Under the pieces are notes generated by a model. It was not told the DNA's origin. It worked only from the letters and a program-made list of their open reading frames with translations, and did no database searches. A program made the position numbers and the translations under genes. Below, one piece after another: positions 24,148 to 32,688 of a DNA stretch of 32,688 bases. The stretch is from Hoeflea sp. BAL378 (lineage in GTDB: Bacteria > Pseudomonadota > Alphaproteobacteria > Rhizobiales > Rhizobiaceae), in the NCBI RefSeq assembly GCF_000759435.1, contig NZ_JRJG01000036.1:1-32688 (forward strand), in the 5' to 3' direction. Each line of letters begins with the position of its first letter. Position 1 is the stretch's first letter.

Positions 24148-26277
24148 ATGTCAGCCGATTTCAAGTTCTCCAGTCTGCCGAAGCAGCCGGTCCCGCGGTT
24201 CATGCTGTCGCCGCGGCGCATTCTCGCCGATGTCCTGTCGAGCGGCTGGGTCGAGAGCATGATCCCCTTCCTGGCCTTCGTCTGCGTGGTCGTGGGCGTC
24301 GCCTTGACCACGGAGAACTATTTCGTCGCCTCCAACCTGCGGAATCTCGCGCAGTACTCGGCCGATGGCGGGCTGATCGTGCTCGCCATGCTGATCGTCG
24401 TCGCGGTCGGCGGGATCGATCTGTCGGTGGGCTCGAATTTCGCCATGTCGGCCTTCGTGGCGCTGTTCTGCTTTCACATTCTTGGTCTTCCGGTGCCCGT
24501 GGTGCTGGCGGCAAGCCTCGCCTGCGGCGCCCTGATCGGCGCCACCAACGGCGTGCTCGCCGGCCTGATCGGCTGCGGCGCGCTTTTGACCACGCTTGCC
24601 ACCATGATCACCGTACGCGGCATCTTCACGCTGTCCTCGCAGGCGCAGATGGTGGAGATCTCCACCAGCGCCCGCATCGACGACCTGTGGGACTGGATCG
24701 GCTTCGAGAAGATCCTCACCATGCCGGTCGGCTTCTGGGTGCTGTTCGCCGTGGCGACCCTGATCTTCGTCATGTTCCGGCAGTCGGCCTTCGGCTGGCA
24801 CGTGCTGGCGGTGGGCGGCAACCGCAAGGCGGCGCGCCACGGCGGCATCCGCGTCAAGGCGACGATCTTCCTGTCCTACGTGCTGACCGGCCTGATCGTC
24901 GGCCTGTCGGGCTTCCTGTTCGCCGCCCGCCAGAACAGCATCAGTTCAGATACCGGGATCGGGATGGAGTTCTTCGTGCTGACCGCGCTGGTGGTAGGTC
25001 TCGGCGGGTTCGTGCCTGGCCGCGGCGCCGTGGTGCCGGTGCTGATCGGGTTTGCGACAATTTACCTTTTCAACAATGCGATGATCAATGCGGGGTTTCG
25101 CGGCGATTTCGTCCAGCTCTGCATGGGCGCGATCATCATCGTGATCCTGGCGATCGACGTGAAGTTCCGCAAGAACCGGCACCGCCTTCTGGCCTCGACC
25201 TATCTCGACCCCGTCAAGGTCACGCTCGAGCCCACCAAAGGCATGGCCGGCCTGATGCCGCACGAGAAGGCGCCGAAACTCGCCCAGGCGCGGATCCTCG
25301 GCGCGGGAGACCTCGACGGTCCCGAGGATGTCATCCTCGACCGCGACGGCAATCTCTATTGCGGCAACCGCGACGGGCGGATCCTCAAGCTCTCCGGGCC
25401 GGACCATTCCGAGATCAGCGTCCTGGCCAAGATCGGCGGCCGTCCGCTCGGCCTCGCCTTCGACGCCGAGGACCGGATCGTCGCCTGCGTCGCCGGCATG
25501 GGGCTCCTGCGCGTGACCCTTGACGGCGCCGTCGAACTGCTGACCGACCAGACCGGGCGCAGCCTCATGAGCGTCCAGGACGACACCTCGATCCGCATGG
25601 CCGACGATCTCGACATCGCCCCCGACGGCACGATCTATTTTACCGACGCGACCAAGCGCTACGACATCGACAACTGGGGCCTCGACCTGCTCGAGGGGCG
25701 GCCCAACGGCCGGCTGCTGAGCTACGATCCGAAGACGAAGAAGACGCGTACGGTCTGCGACAACCTGGTGTTTCCGAACGGCGTCTGCGTCACCCATGAC
25801 GGCAGGCATCTTCTGGTGGCGAGCACCTGGGGCTGCTCGATCCTGATCTTCGATCTGGCCGACCTTGCCGCCGGACCGCGGGTCTTCCTCGACGGCCTGC
25901 CCGGCTATCCCGACAACATCAACCGCTCGTCGGACGGCGGCTACTGGATCGCGCTGGCGGGCATGCGCAACGCCATCCTCGACCAGGCGATGAAATATCC
26001 GGGGTTGAGGCAGCGAATGACCAAGCGGGTGCCGCCGACCAACTGGCTGTTCGGCAATCTGAACATCGGTGGCGTGCTCAGGACCGATGGCGCAGGCAGG
26101 ATCGTCGACGCGCTGTGGGATGCGCCGGACGGGCCGCTCTACATGATTACCTCGATGCGCGAGCACGAGGGCGCGCTCTATCTGGGCGGCGTGACCAACG
26201 ACAAGATCGGCCGGCTCGAGCTCGCCGACGCGGATCGGCGCTGGACCGGGCCGCAGAGCTACTGGGGGAAAGGCTAG
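24148..26277 (+). CDS. Fusion: RbsC-type ABC permease plus strictosidine synthase/SMP-30-like beta-propeller
   Basis: 709 residues in one uninterrupted frame. Residues 1-345 are a complete BPD_transp_2 permease: GGIDLSVGS at 88-96, and FGWHVLAVGGNRKAARHGG at 215-233 as the ATPase-coupling loop. Residues about 380-700 are a six-bladed propeller: DGPEDVILDRDGNLYCG, ADDLDIAPDGTIYFTDATKR, NLVFPNGVCVTHDG, LPGYPDNINRSSDGGYW and HEGALYLGGVTNDKIGRL, the pattern of strictosidine-synthase-like/APMAP proteins within the SMP-30/lactonase superfamily. Such enzymes hydrolyse lactones or aryl esters using a central metal. RbsC termini are cytoplasmic in the E. coli protein, so the propeller probably faces the cytoplasm and could act on the solute as it arrives. 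No stop or frameshift separates the halves, so the fusion looks real. Confidence 0.9.
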   Translation: MSADFKFSSLPKQPVPRFMLSPRRILADVLSSGWVESMIPFLAFVCVVVGVALTTENYFVASNLRNLAQYSADGGLIVLAMLIVVAVGGIDLSVGSNFAMSAFVALFCFHILGLPVPVVLAASLACGALIGATNGVLAGLIGCGALLTTLATMITVRGIFTLSSQAQMVEISTSARIDDLWDWIGFEKILTMPVGFWVLFAVATLIFVMFRQSAFGWHVLAVGGNRKAARHGGIRVKATIFLSYVLTGLIVGLSGFLFAARQNSISSDTGIGMEFFVLTALVVGLGGFVPGRGAVVPVLIGFATIYLFNNAMINAGFRGDFVQLCMGAIIIVILAIDVKFRKNRHRLLASTYLDPVKVTLEPTKGMAGLMPHEKAPKLAQARILGAGDLDGPEDVILDRDGNLYCGNRDGRILKLSGPDHSEISVLAKIGGRPLGLAFDAEDRIVACVAGMGLLRVTLDGAVELLTDQTGRSLMSVQDDTSIRMADDLDIAPDGTIYFTDATKRYDIDNWGLDLLEGRPNGRLLSYDPKTKKTRTVCDNLVFPNGVCVTHDGRHLLVASTWGCSILIFDLADLAAGPRVFLDGLPGYPDNINRSSDGGYWIALAGMRNAILDQAMKYPGLRQRMTKRVPPTNWLFGNLNIGGVLRTDGAGRIVDALWDAPDGPLYMITSMREHEGALYLGGVTNDKIGRLELADADRRWTGPQSYWGKG

Positions 26278-26280
26278 GTC

Positions 26281-27324
26281 ATGTTTTTCAGATCCAGACG
26301 AGAGGCACCGCCGGCGATGACCCTGGAGGGCGTTCTCGGCCCCAACACGACCATCGACGATGCCGCGGGCATCAAGGTCGAAGCCCCGCAGGCGCTGTGC
26401 GTGGTGGATGACGCCCTCCTGCTCCTGAGCTCGGGCAACACGGTTCTGGCGATATCCCGCTGGGGGGACGAGCCCCGGCTCTGGTGCAGCTTCGACCAGC
26501 CGGTGACGGCGCTCTGCGCGAGCCCGGCTGGAGCAATCGGCATCGGCCTGGCCGACGGCAGCTTCGCCGTGCGTGACAAGGCGGGATCGGCGCTGGCTGG
26601 CTGGGGACAGCCGGAGGGTCTTGCCTCGGTGACCGACTGCCTGTTCCTCTCGGAAGAGGAGATCGCCATTGTCGACAGCGGCTACCGTGCGGGCGAGGAC
26701 ATCCTGTCGCGTGCGCCCTGGGACGAGGCCGGGCGCGGCCAGGTGGTGGCGATCAGCCGTAACGGCGCGACGCGGCAATTGGCGGCCGGTCTGCATTGCC
26801 CGATGGGGCTGGCCCGCGACGCGGGCGGCGAGCTGATCGTCAGCCTGCTCGAACGCGCGGCCATCGTCGATCTCGCGGGCAAGGTCCGGCAGTCGGGATT
26901 TCCGGCCTATCTCGGCCGCATCCGCGCCACCGGGACGGGCTATCTCCTCTCCTGCCTGTCGCGGCGCGACCCGCTGATCGAATTTCTCAAGACCGAGACG
27001 GAATTCGTGGCCGAGATGAAGGCCACGATCGATCCCCGTCACTGGCTCTCGCCCCGCGCCAATCCCGAGTTCAGCCACGACTTCCCGATCGAGCTCGGCG
27101 CCACGCGGCTGTTCGGGGAGATCAAGCCCTGGGCTCCGTCCTTTTCCTACGGCCTCGTGCTTGCGACCGACAAGGCCTTCATCCCCACCTCTTCCGCCCA
27201 TTCCCGCGCCAACGGCGCACGCCATGCGATCAGCGATGCCGTCGAGTGGAACGGCGACGTGATCGCGGTGAGCCGGGCCAGCGGCGAAGTCCTCCGCTTC
27301 TCGATTGCGAGGGAATCCGCATGA
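26281..27324 (+). CDS. Second beta-propeller-like protein, divergent strictosidine synthase/SMP-30 relative
   Basis: 347 residues, no signal peptide and no membrane helix. It starts 3 bases after the fused permease gene and overlaps the ATPase gene by 4 bases (ATGA), so it belongs to the transporter operon. Repeating strands resemble a propeller (LLLLSSGNTVLAISR, HCPMGLARDAGGELIVSLLE). A segment FPAYLGRIRATGTGYLLSCLSRRD lines up by eye with the GYPDNI...GGYW region of the preceding protein, but the metal-type Asp-Asn is replaced. It is probably a paralogue of the fused propeller with changed or lost catalysis, acting perhaps as a binding or regulatory partner. Function is unknown. Confidence 0.72.
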   Translation: MFFRSRREAPPAMTLEGVLGPNTTIDDAAGIKVEAPQALCVVDDALLLLSSGNTVLAISRWGDEPRLWCSFDQPVTALCASPAGAIGIGLADGSFAVRDKAGSALAGWGQPEGLASVTDCLFLSEEEIAIVDSGYRAGEDILSRAPWDEAGRGQVVAISRNGATRQLAAGLHCPMGLARDAGGELIVSLLERAAIVDLAGKVRQSGFPAYLGRIRATGTGYLLSCLSRRDPLIEFLKTETEFVAEMKATIDPRHWLSPRANPEFSHDFPIELGATRLFGEIKPWAPSFSYGLVLATDKAFIPTSSAHSRANGARHAISDAVEWNGDVIAVSRASGEVLRFSIARESA

Positions 27325-28817
27325 GCCGCCAGCCGATCATCAGCCTCGAAAACGTCACCAAGAGCTACGGCGGCATCAACGCGCTGGAGGACGCCAATTT
27401 CGAGCTCTATCCGGGCGAGATCCACGCGCTCGCCGGCGAGAATGGCGCCGGCAAGTCGACCCTGTGCAAGCTGATCGCCGGCGTCATCGCCCCGAGCGCG
27501 GGGACCTTGCGCATCAATGGCGAGGTGGTGAAGTTCTCCGCGCCCAAGGACGCGAGCCGGCACGGCATCTCGATGGTCTACCAGGAGACCAGCCTGGTGC
27601 CGCAGCTCACCGTGGCGCAGAACATGGTGCTGGGCCGCGAGAGCGCGTTCAACTCGGTGCGCAAGGTGCGCAATTCGGCCCGGCAGGTGCTGCAGCGGCT
27701 GAATTTCAAGGTCGACCCGTCGCAGCTCGCCGGCACCCTGTCCACCGCCAAACGGCAGATGGTGGAAATCGCCCGGGCTGTGCTGAACCAGGCCCGCGTG
27801 ATCATCCTCGACGAGCCGACGGCGGCGCTGACGCCCGAGGAGACCGACCATCTGTTCGACCTGATGCGGACCCTGCAGGCCGACGGCGTCGCCATGATCT
27901 TCATCTCGCATGCGCTCGAGGAGGCGCTCAACCATTCCGACCGGATCTCGGTGCTGCGCAACGGCCGGCTGATGGTCACGGGCGAGGCATCCGCCTTCGA
28001 CCGCAAGCGCCTCATTCACCACATGATCGGCGAGGAGCTGAACGAGCGGTTGCACGTGCCCAGGGCCCCGCATGCCGTGCGCTCGGCGCTGCCGGTGCTG
28101 AGAGTCGAGAACATCCGCATGGGCGCCATGGTCAACAACATGTCGTTCTCGATCTTTCCCGGCCAGATCACCGGCATCGCCGGCCTGATCGGTTCGGGGC
28201 GGAGCGAGGTCGCCAAGGTCATCATGGGCCACACCAAGCGCAATTTTGGGGGCGGCCGGATCTGGCTCGACGGCCGCGAGGTGCGCTACAGTCTCCCCGC
28301 CCAGGCGGTCGCCGACGGCATCGCCTATGTCAGCGAGGACCGCAAGCTCGACGGCTTCTTCGACACGCTCAATGTGAGCGAGAATATCGGGCTCGGCTGG
28401 CTCGCCAAGTTCGGCCGCCGGCGTGTGCTTGCGCCGCTTCAGAAGATGCGCGCGCTGTCGCGGGAGTGGGAGGGCAAGCTGTCGATCCGCTCCATCGGCA
28501 AGGACCAGTCGGTGCTGTATCTGTCGGGCGGCAACCAGCAGAAGGTGGTGATCGCCAAGTCCCTGGTGCAGGAGCCCAGGCTGGTGATCTTCGACGAGCC
28601 CACCCGCGGCGTCGATGTGGGCGCCATCGCCGAGATCCGGCAGATCGTCCGCCAATTCGCCGAGAGCGGGGCGGGCGTGATCCTGATCTCCTCCTACCTG
28701 CCGGAGATCCTCGACCTGTCGGACCGGATCCTGGTCGCCAAGAGCGGCACCATCGTCGCCGAATTTGCCCGCGCGGATGCGACGGCGGAGAAGATCCTGC
28801 ATGCTGCAATCCATTGA
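27321..28817 (+). CDS. Sugar-type ABC transporter ATP-binding protein (RbsA/MglA-like, two ATPase domains)
   Basis: 498 residues with two ABC domains, as in RbsA. Domain 1 has Walker A AGENGAGKST (38-47), a signature of the form LSTAKRQMVEIARA and Walker B VIILDEPTAAL. Domain 2 begins near residue 255, with GLIGSGRSEVAK at the Walker A position (degenerate, as is usual in this subfamily), YLSGGNQQKVVIAKSL and VIFDEPTRGVDVGA. It energises the importer formed by the two permeases and the binding protein. The ATG overlaps the stop of the preceding gene (ATGA). Confidence 0.95.
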   Translation: MSRQPIISLENVTKSYGGINALEDANFELYPGEIHALAGENGAGKSTLCKLIAGVIAPSAGTLRINGEVVKFSAPKDASRHGISMVYQETSLVPQLTVAQNMVLGRESAFNSVRKVRNSARQVLQRLNFKVDPSQLAGTLSTAKRQMVEIARAVLNQARVIILDEPTAALTPEETDHLFDLMRTLQADGVAMIFISHALEEALNHSDRISVLRNGRLMVTGEASAFDRKRLIHHMIGEELNERLHVPRAPHAVRSALPVLRVENIRMGAMVNNMSFSIFPGQITGIAGLIGSGRSEVAKVIMGHTKRNFGGGRIWLDGREVRYSLPAQAVADGIAYVSEDRKLDGFFDTLNVSENIGLGWLAKFGRRRVLAPLQKMRALSREWEGKLSIRSIGKDQSVLYLSGGNQQKVVIAKSLVQEPRLVIFDEPTRGVDVGAIAEIRQIVRQFAESGAGVILISSYLPEILDLSDRILVAKSGTIVAEFARADATAEKILHAAIH

Positions 28818-28892
28818 GGTCACGAGCGGCCTGACCGTGTAGAAGGCCCCGGCCAGGTCCGATTGGACCGACTGAAACACAGGAGAAATGTC

Positions 28893-30080
28893 TTGAGAGA
28901 AGCAGTCATCGTCAGCACCGCCCGCACCGGGATGGGCAAGTCCTATCGCGGCAGCCTGAACGCCATCAAGTCGCCGACGCTCACCGGCCATGTGCTCAGG
29001 CATGCGATCGAGCGGGCGGGCGTCGAGCCGGGCGAGATCGAGGATTTCGTGCTCGGCACCGTGCTCGGCGCGGGCACCGCGGGCATGAACCTCGCCCGCA
29101 ACGCCGTCTTTGCCGCCGGCTCGCCGGTGACGATCTCCGGGCAGACCATGGACCGCCAGTGCGCCTCGGGCCTGATGGCGGTGGCGACCGCGGCCAAGCA
29201 GATCATGGTCGACGGCATGGATGTCGTCGCCGCCGGCGGCCAGGAGAACATCTCCGCCGTGCAGGATCAGTATTTCCGCTGGGTCCAGGCCGAGGCCGAT
29301 CCGACCGTGACCGGCCATGTGCCGCATGCCTACATGCCGATGCTGCAGACGGCCGAATTCGTCGCGAAGAAATTCGGCGTGAGCCGGCAGGCGCAGGACG
29401 AGTACGCGCTGCAATCCCAGCTCCGCACCGCCAGGGCCCAGGCCGCAGGCCTCCTCGACGACGAGATCGTGCCGATCACCGCGACGATGATGGTCAAGGA
29501 CAAGATCACCGGCGAGGTGACCGGCCAAGAGGTGACGCTCGACCGGGACGAGGGCAACCGGCCGCAGACGACGCTCGAGTCGCTTGCCGGGCTGAACCCG
29601 GTGATCGAGGGCGGCGTCATCACCGCCGGCAATGCCAGCCAGCTCTCCGACGGCGCCTCGGCCTGCATCCTGATGGACTCGAAGCTTGCCGAACGGCGCG
29701 GCCTCAGGCCGCTCGGCATCTATCGCGGCATGGCGGTGGCCGGTTGTCCGCCCGAGGAGATGGGCATCGGCCCGGTCCATGCGGTGCCGAAGCTGCTCGA
29801 GCGGCATGGCCTGAAGATCGGCGACATCGGCCTCTGGGAGCTCAACGAGGCCTTCGCGGTGCAGGCGCTCTACTGCCGCGATCGCCTCGGCATCGATCCG
29901 GAGATCTACAACGTCAACGGCGGCGGCATCTCCATCGGCCATCCCTACGGCATGACCGGCGCGCGCCTGGTGGGCCATGCGCTGATCGAGGGCCGGCGTC
30001 GCGGCGTCAGATACGTGGTCGTCACCATGTGCATCGGCGGCGGCATGGGTGCTGCGGGGCTGTTCGAAGTCAACCAGTGA
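28893..30080 (+). CDS. Thiolase family protein (acetyl-CoA acyltransferase/acetyltransferase)
   Basis: 395 residues from a TTG at 28893, which has AGGAG 7 bases upstream; the nearer ATG at 28888 is out of frame and meets a stop after two codons, overlapping the TTG. The thiolase nucleophile is Cys90 ([13 protein letters not shown]). The NEAFA motif, [16 protein letters not shown] with the catalytic His, and the second catalytic Cys in [10 protein letters not shown] are all present. Thiolases cleave beta-ketoacyl-CoA with CoA, or condense two acyl-CoAs. Next to an acyl-CoA synthetase and an HSD17B4-like dehydrogenase, a degradative role is likely. The gap to the ATPase gene is 75 bases. Confidence 0.94.
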   Translation: MREAVIVSTARTGMGKSYRGSLNAIKSPTLTGHVLRHAIERAGVEPGEIEDFVLGTVLGAGTAGMNLARNAVFAAGSPVTISGQTMDRQCASGLMAVATAAKQIMVDGMDVVAAGGQENISAVQDQYFRWVQAEADPTVTGHVPHAYMPMLQTAEFVAKKFGVSRQAQDEYALQSQLRTARAQAAGLLDDEIVPITATMMVKDKITGEVTGQEVTLDRDEGNRPQTTLESLAGLNPVIEGGVITAGNASQLSDGASACILMDSKLAERRGLRPLGIYRGMAVAGCPPEEMGIGPVHAVPKLLERHGLKIGDIGLWELNEAFAVQALYCRDRLGIDPEIYNVNGGGISIGHPYGMTGARLVGHALIEGRRRGVRYVVVTMCIGGGMGAAGLFEVNQ

Positions 30081-30146
30081 GACATCTCCGCGCCGCAAGC
30101 GGCGGTTTGGCTCGAAAGAGCAGGAAAGAGTGCGGGAAGAACCCAA

Positions 30147-31805
30147 GTGACAGCTCAAGACATGACCTCGGCCGCGGCGTCGGCCGCAGCGCCTGTGCCG
30201 GACGGCGGCGTTGCTATCGACGGGGCGATGCAGCCCTTCGGCCTGACGCTCGACAGGTTTCTCAGCCATGCCGCCAAGTGGCACCAGGACGCCGAGGTGG
30301 TGACCGCCGGGCCGGACGGGGCCGTCGCGTGCGTCTCCTATGCCGGGTTGAAGCAGAGGGCGCAGGGCGTCTCCCGCATCCTCGCCGGCCTCGGCGTCGC
30401 GCCCGGGGCCCGGGTGGCGACGCTGGCCTGGAACACCCAGGCGCATCTCGAGGCCTGGTACGGCATCATGGGCATGGGGGCTGCCTGCCACACGCTCAAT
30501 CCGCGCCTGACCGCCGAACAATCGGGCGCCATGCTGCGCCAGTCCGGCGCCCGGATCCTCATCGTCGCCGTCGATCTCATGCCGCTCGCCGGCCAGATCG
30601 CGGCGCATGCGCCTGGCGTGACCCGGATCCTGGTGATCGACGGCGCGGCCGGCGTCGGGCCGGCGGAAGACCAAGCCCTGCCGGTGGCGGCGCTCGAACC
30701 GATGGCAGGCGCGGGTGGCGAGCCGGTCGTCTGGGGAGCGTTCGAGGAGACCACGCCGTCGGGACTCTGCTTCACCTCCGGCACCACCGGCGCGCCCAAG
30801 GGCGTCACCTACACCCACCGTTCGAGCTATCTCCACACTCTCAGGGCGCTGCAGGCCGATGTCCTCGGCATCACCCGTCTGGATGCGGTGCTGGCCGCGG
30901 TGCCGATGTTTCACGCCAATGCCTGGGGACTGCCATTCGCCGCGCCCGCCGTCGGCGCAAAGCTGGTGCTGCCGGGGCGGTGGACCGATGGCGCGAGCCT
31001 GGCGCGGCTGATCGTCTCCGAAGGCGTGACGGTCGCGGCGGGCGTTCCCACCGTCTGGCTCGGGCTGGTCGAGCATCTGGAAGCCAATGGTGGCGAGGTG
31101 CCGAGCCTTGAGCGCATCCTCGTCGGCGGGGCGCCGCTGGCGCCGGCTCTGATGGAGCGGATCGAGCGCCGGCTGGGCGTGACGGTGCAGACAAGCTGGG
31201 GCATGACCGAACTGTCGCCGTCGGGAACCATGGCGCTGCCGGGCGACCCCGGCAGGACCGCCCCGGTGTCGGGCCGGCCGGCGGTGGGCCTCGACCTGCT
31301 CCTGACCGACGCCGAAGGCCGGGCGCTCGCAGAGCAGCGAAACACGGAAGGCCATCTCCGGGTCAAGGGCGCTGCCGTGGTCGAGCGCTATCTCGGCGAC
31401 AGCGAGCCCGCCACCGACGCGGACGGCTGGTTCGACACCGGCGATCTGGCGCGGATCGACGCTGAGGGAAACCTGATCATCACCGGCCGGGCCAAGGATC
31501 TCATCAAGTCGGGCGGCGAATGGATCAACCCCGCCGAAATCGAGGCCATCATCGGTGCGCTGCCCGAGATCTCGCTGGCGGCCGTCATCGGCCGGGCCGA
31601 TGCGAAATGGGGCGAGCGGCCGGTGCTGCTGGTGACGGTCCGCAAGGACCAGGCGATCGGCGACGAGGCGCTGCTGGCCGCGCTTACCGGCCGGGTCGCC
31701 TCCTGGTGGGTGCCCGACGCGGTCATAAGGCTCGAGGACATGCCGCGGGCGGCCACCGGCAAGATCGACAAGCTGCGCCTGAAAAAGCTGTATGGCGGCG
31801 CTTGA
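30147..31805 (+). CDS. AMP-binding acyl-CoA synthetase (fatty-acid/DmdB-like CoA ligase)
   Basis: 552 residues from a GTG at 30147 with GGGAAG upstream; an ATG at 30162 is an alternative but lacks a ribosome-binding site. Motifs of the adenylate-forming ligases are in order: phosphate loop CFTSGTTGAPKGVTYTHRS (208-226), TSWGMTELSP, GWFDTGDLARID, and the catalytic Lys539 in PRAATGKIDKLRLKK. The segment TLAWNTQAHLEAWYGIMGMG resembles medium/long-chain acyl-CoA and methylmercaptopropionyl-CoA ligases. It activates a carboxylic acid with ATP and CoA. Substrate unknown; the acid may come from the propeller hydrolase or arrive through the importer. Confidence 0.93.
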   Translation: MTAQDMTSAAASAAAPVPDGGVAIDGAMQPFGLTLDRFLSHAAKWHQDAEVVTAGPDGAVACVSYAGLKQRAQGVSRILAGLGVAPGARVATLAWNTQAHLEAWYGIMGMGAACHTLNPRLTAEQSGAMLRQSGARILIVAVDLMPLAGQIAAHAPGVTRILVIDGAAGVGPAEDQALPVAALEPMAGAGGEPVVWGAFEETTPSGLCFTSGTTGAPKGVTYTHRSSYLHTLRALQADVLGITRLDAVLAAVPMFHANAWGLPFAAPAVGAKLVLPGRWTDGASLARLIVSEGVTVAAGVPTVWLGLVEHLEANGGEVPSLERILVGGAPLAPALMERIERRLGVTVQTSWGMTELSPSGTMALPGDPGRTAPVSGRPAVGLDLLLTDAEGRALAEQRNTEGHLRVKGAAVVERYLGDSEPATDADGWFDTGDLARIDAEGNLIITGRAKDLIKSGGEWINPAEIEAIIGALPEISLAAVIGRADAKWGERPVLLVTVRKDQAIGDEALLAALTGRVASWWVPDAVIRLEDMPRAATGKIDKLRLKKLYGGA

Positions 31806-31844
31806 CCTTGCCGCTGCGTCGGGGTTCTGGTCCGCGCAGGCGGA

Positions 31845-31865
31845 GCGGCGCCCGCGCGGCGCCGC
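31845..31865 (+). other. Intercistronic hairpin between ligase and dehydrogenase genes
   Basis: A perfect 8-bp GC stem (GCGGCGCC/GGCGCCGC) with a 5-base loop sits in the 135-base gap. There is no T-run. It may be a processing or partial termination site, or the dehydrogenase may have its own promoter in the AT-richer stretch after it. Confidence 0.35.
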
Positions 31866-31940
31866 GGCCGGGGCTCGTCAAGGAATTCACGCTTGATCGC
31901 GTAGGACACTGAGCGCACCCGCTCAACAAAGGAGACAGGA

Positions 31941-32688
31941 ATGAAGCTGAAGGATCGCACCGCAATCGTCACCGGAGCCGGCGGGGGGCTGGGCAGATGC
32001 CATGCGCTGCTGCTCGCCCGGCAGGGCGCCCGGGTCGTCGTCAACGACATGAACGCCGAGAACGCCGAGCGCGTCGCCGCGGAGATCAGGGCTGCGGGCG
32101 GAGAGGCGATCGGGGTTGCCGCCTCCGTCACCGACGAGGCCGCGGTTGCCGCCATGATCGACCGGACCATGGCCGAATGGGGCCGGATCGACATCCTGAT
32201 CAACAATGCCGGCATCCTGCGCGACAAGAGCTTTGCCAAGATGGAGATCGCCGATTTCCGTGCCGTGGTCGATGTCCACCTGATGGGGGCGGTGATCTGC
32301 TCCAAGGCGGTCTGGGAGATCATGCGCAAGCAGGCCCATGGCCGCATCGTCATGACCACGTCGTCCTCCGGGCTCTACGGCAATTTCGGCCAGTCCAACT
32401 ACGGCGCCGCCAAGATGGCATTGGTCGGCCTGATGCAGACCCTGTCGCTGGAAGGCGAGAAATACGGCATCCGCGTCAACTGCCTGGCGCCCACGGCGGC
32501 GACCCAGATGACCGAGGGCGTGCTGACGCCGGAAGTGCTCGCGCAGCTTGCGCCGGAGCTGGTGAGCCCTGGGCTGCTGGCGCTGGTGGGCGCCGACGCG
32601 CCGACGCGGGCGATCCTGTGCGCGGGCGCCGGTCATTTCGCCCGCGCCAACGTGACGCTGACCCAGGGCGTCTATATCGGCGGGGGCG
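31941..32688 (+). CDS. SDR family oxidoreductase, HSD17B4/3-hydroxyacyl-CoA dehydrogenase-like (3' end outside window)
   Basis: The frame is open from the ATG at 31941 (GGAGACAGGA upstream) to the window end, giving 249 residues. The Rossmann motif is TGAGGGLG (11-18); Asp36 at the end of the second strand favours NAD(H) over NADP(H). NNAG (88-91), a catalytic serine in TTSSSGLYG and Tyr154/Lys158 (YGAAK) are present. The stretch GNFGQSNYGAAKMALVGLMQ resembles the dehydrogenase part of multifunctional enzyme type 2 (HSD17B4). These act on (3R)-hydroxyacyl-CoA. A MaoC-type hydratase would be expected next, but lies outside. It fits a beta-oxidation-like route with the ligase and thiolase. Confidence 0.92.
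   Translation, partial: MKLKDRTAIVTGAGGGLGRCHALLLARQGARVVVNDMNAENAERVAAEIRAAGGEAIGVAASVTDEAAVAAMIDRTMAEWGRIDILINNAGILRDKSFAKMEIADFRAVVDVHLMGAVICSKAVWEIMRKQAHGRIVMTTSSSGLYGNFGQSNYGAAKMALVGLMQTLSLEGEKYGIRVNCLAPTAATQMTEGVLTPEVLAQLAPELVSPGLLALVGADAPTRAILCAGAGHFARANVTLTQGVYIGGG

Noticed and set aside
27147-31355. 1402-codon open frame on the - strand across the ATPase, thiolase and ligase genes
   Set aside because: It is antisense to three clearly recognised genes and has low-complexity His/Asp/Arg/Ala composition, typical of the antisense frame in high-GC coding DNA.
1-32688. CRISPR arrays, insertion sequences, prophage genes, tRNA or rRNA genes
   Set aside because: No regular spaced repeats, transposase-like frames, or recognisable tRNA/rRNA segments were seen on reading; small RNAs could still be missed by eye.

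Overview
The window is high-GC DNA with dense genes and alphaproteobacterial traits: a dnaX C-terminal domain of the alphaproteobacterial type followed by ybaB/ebfC and recR, a BigR/SqrR-like ArsR regulator, and many ribose-type ABC importer and CoA-ester genes. The best guess is a member of the Hyphomicrobiales (Rhizobiales) or a close relative. No tRNA, rRNA, insertion sequence or CRISPR array was found. Both edges cut through genes: dnaX at the left and a short-chain dehydrogenase at the right.

Left part (1-6.0 kb, mostly + strand): the 3' end of dnaX, then ybaB/ebfC and recR (the classic replication/repair operon), a RidA-family protein, an MltB-type lytic transglycosylase, an aldehyde dehydrogenase followed by a hairpin terminator, and an SMR-family exporter. 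A convergent ArsR-family repressor follows, carrying the two-cysteine layout of persulfide/redox sensors.

Middle part (6.4-18.8 kb, - strand): read in the direction of transcription, a complete Kdp potassium system lies in the order kdpF-kdpB-(26-codon ORF)-kdpA-kdpC-kdpD-kdpE, then a large subtilisin-like (S8) autotransporter. The order B before A, with a tiny membrane peptide gene between them, differs from the textbook kdpFABC. A tandem ATAGGAAT repeat with 11-bp periodicity lies upstream of kdpF and is a good KdpE-box candidate. A perfect 16-bp hairpin fills the gap between kdpC and kdpD.

Right part (18.9-32.7 kb): a GAF/PucR-type regulator is divergent from a long + strand cluster. The cluster holds a DUF849 (beta-keto acid cleavage, BKACE) homologue, a ribose-type ABC importer (permease, binding protein, second permease, ATPase), a second propeller-like protein, a thiolase, an acyl-CoA synthetase and an HSD17B4-like dehydrogenase. 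The second permease is fused to a strictosidine-synthase/SMP-30-type beta-propeller. The BKACE homologue lacks residues that I recall as metal-binding or active-site in the family. Together these genes look like an uptake, ring-opening or ester-cleavage, CoA-activation and beta-oxidation route for an unidentified small molecule. This is the best candidate here for an undescribed system.
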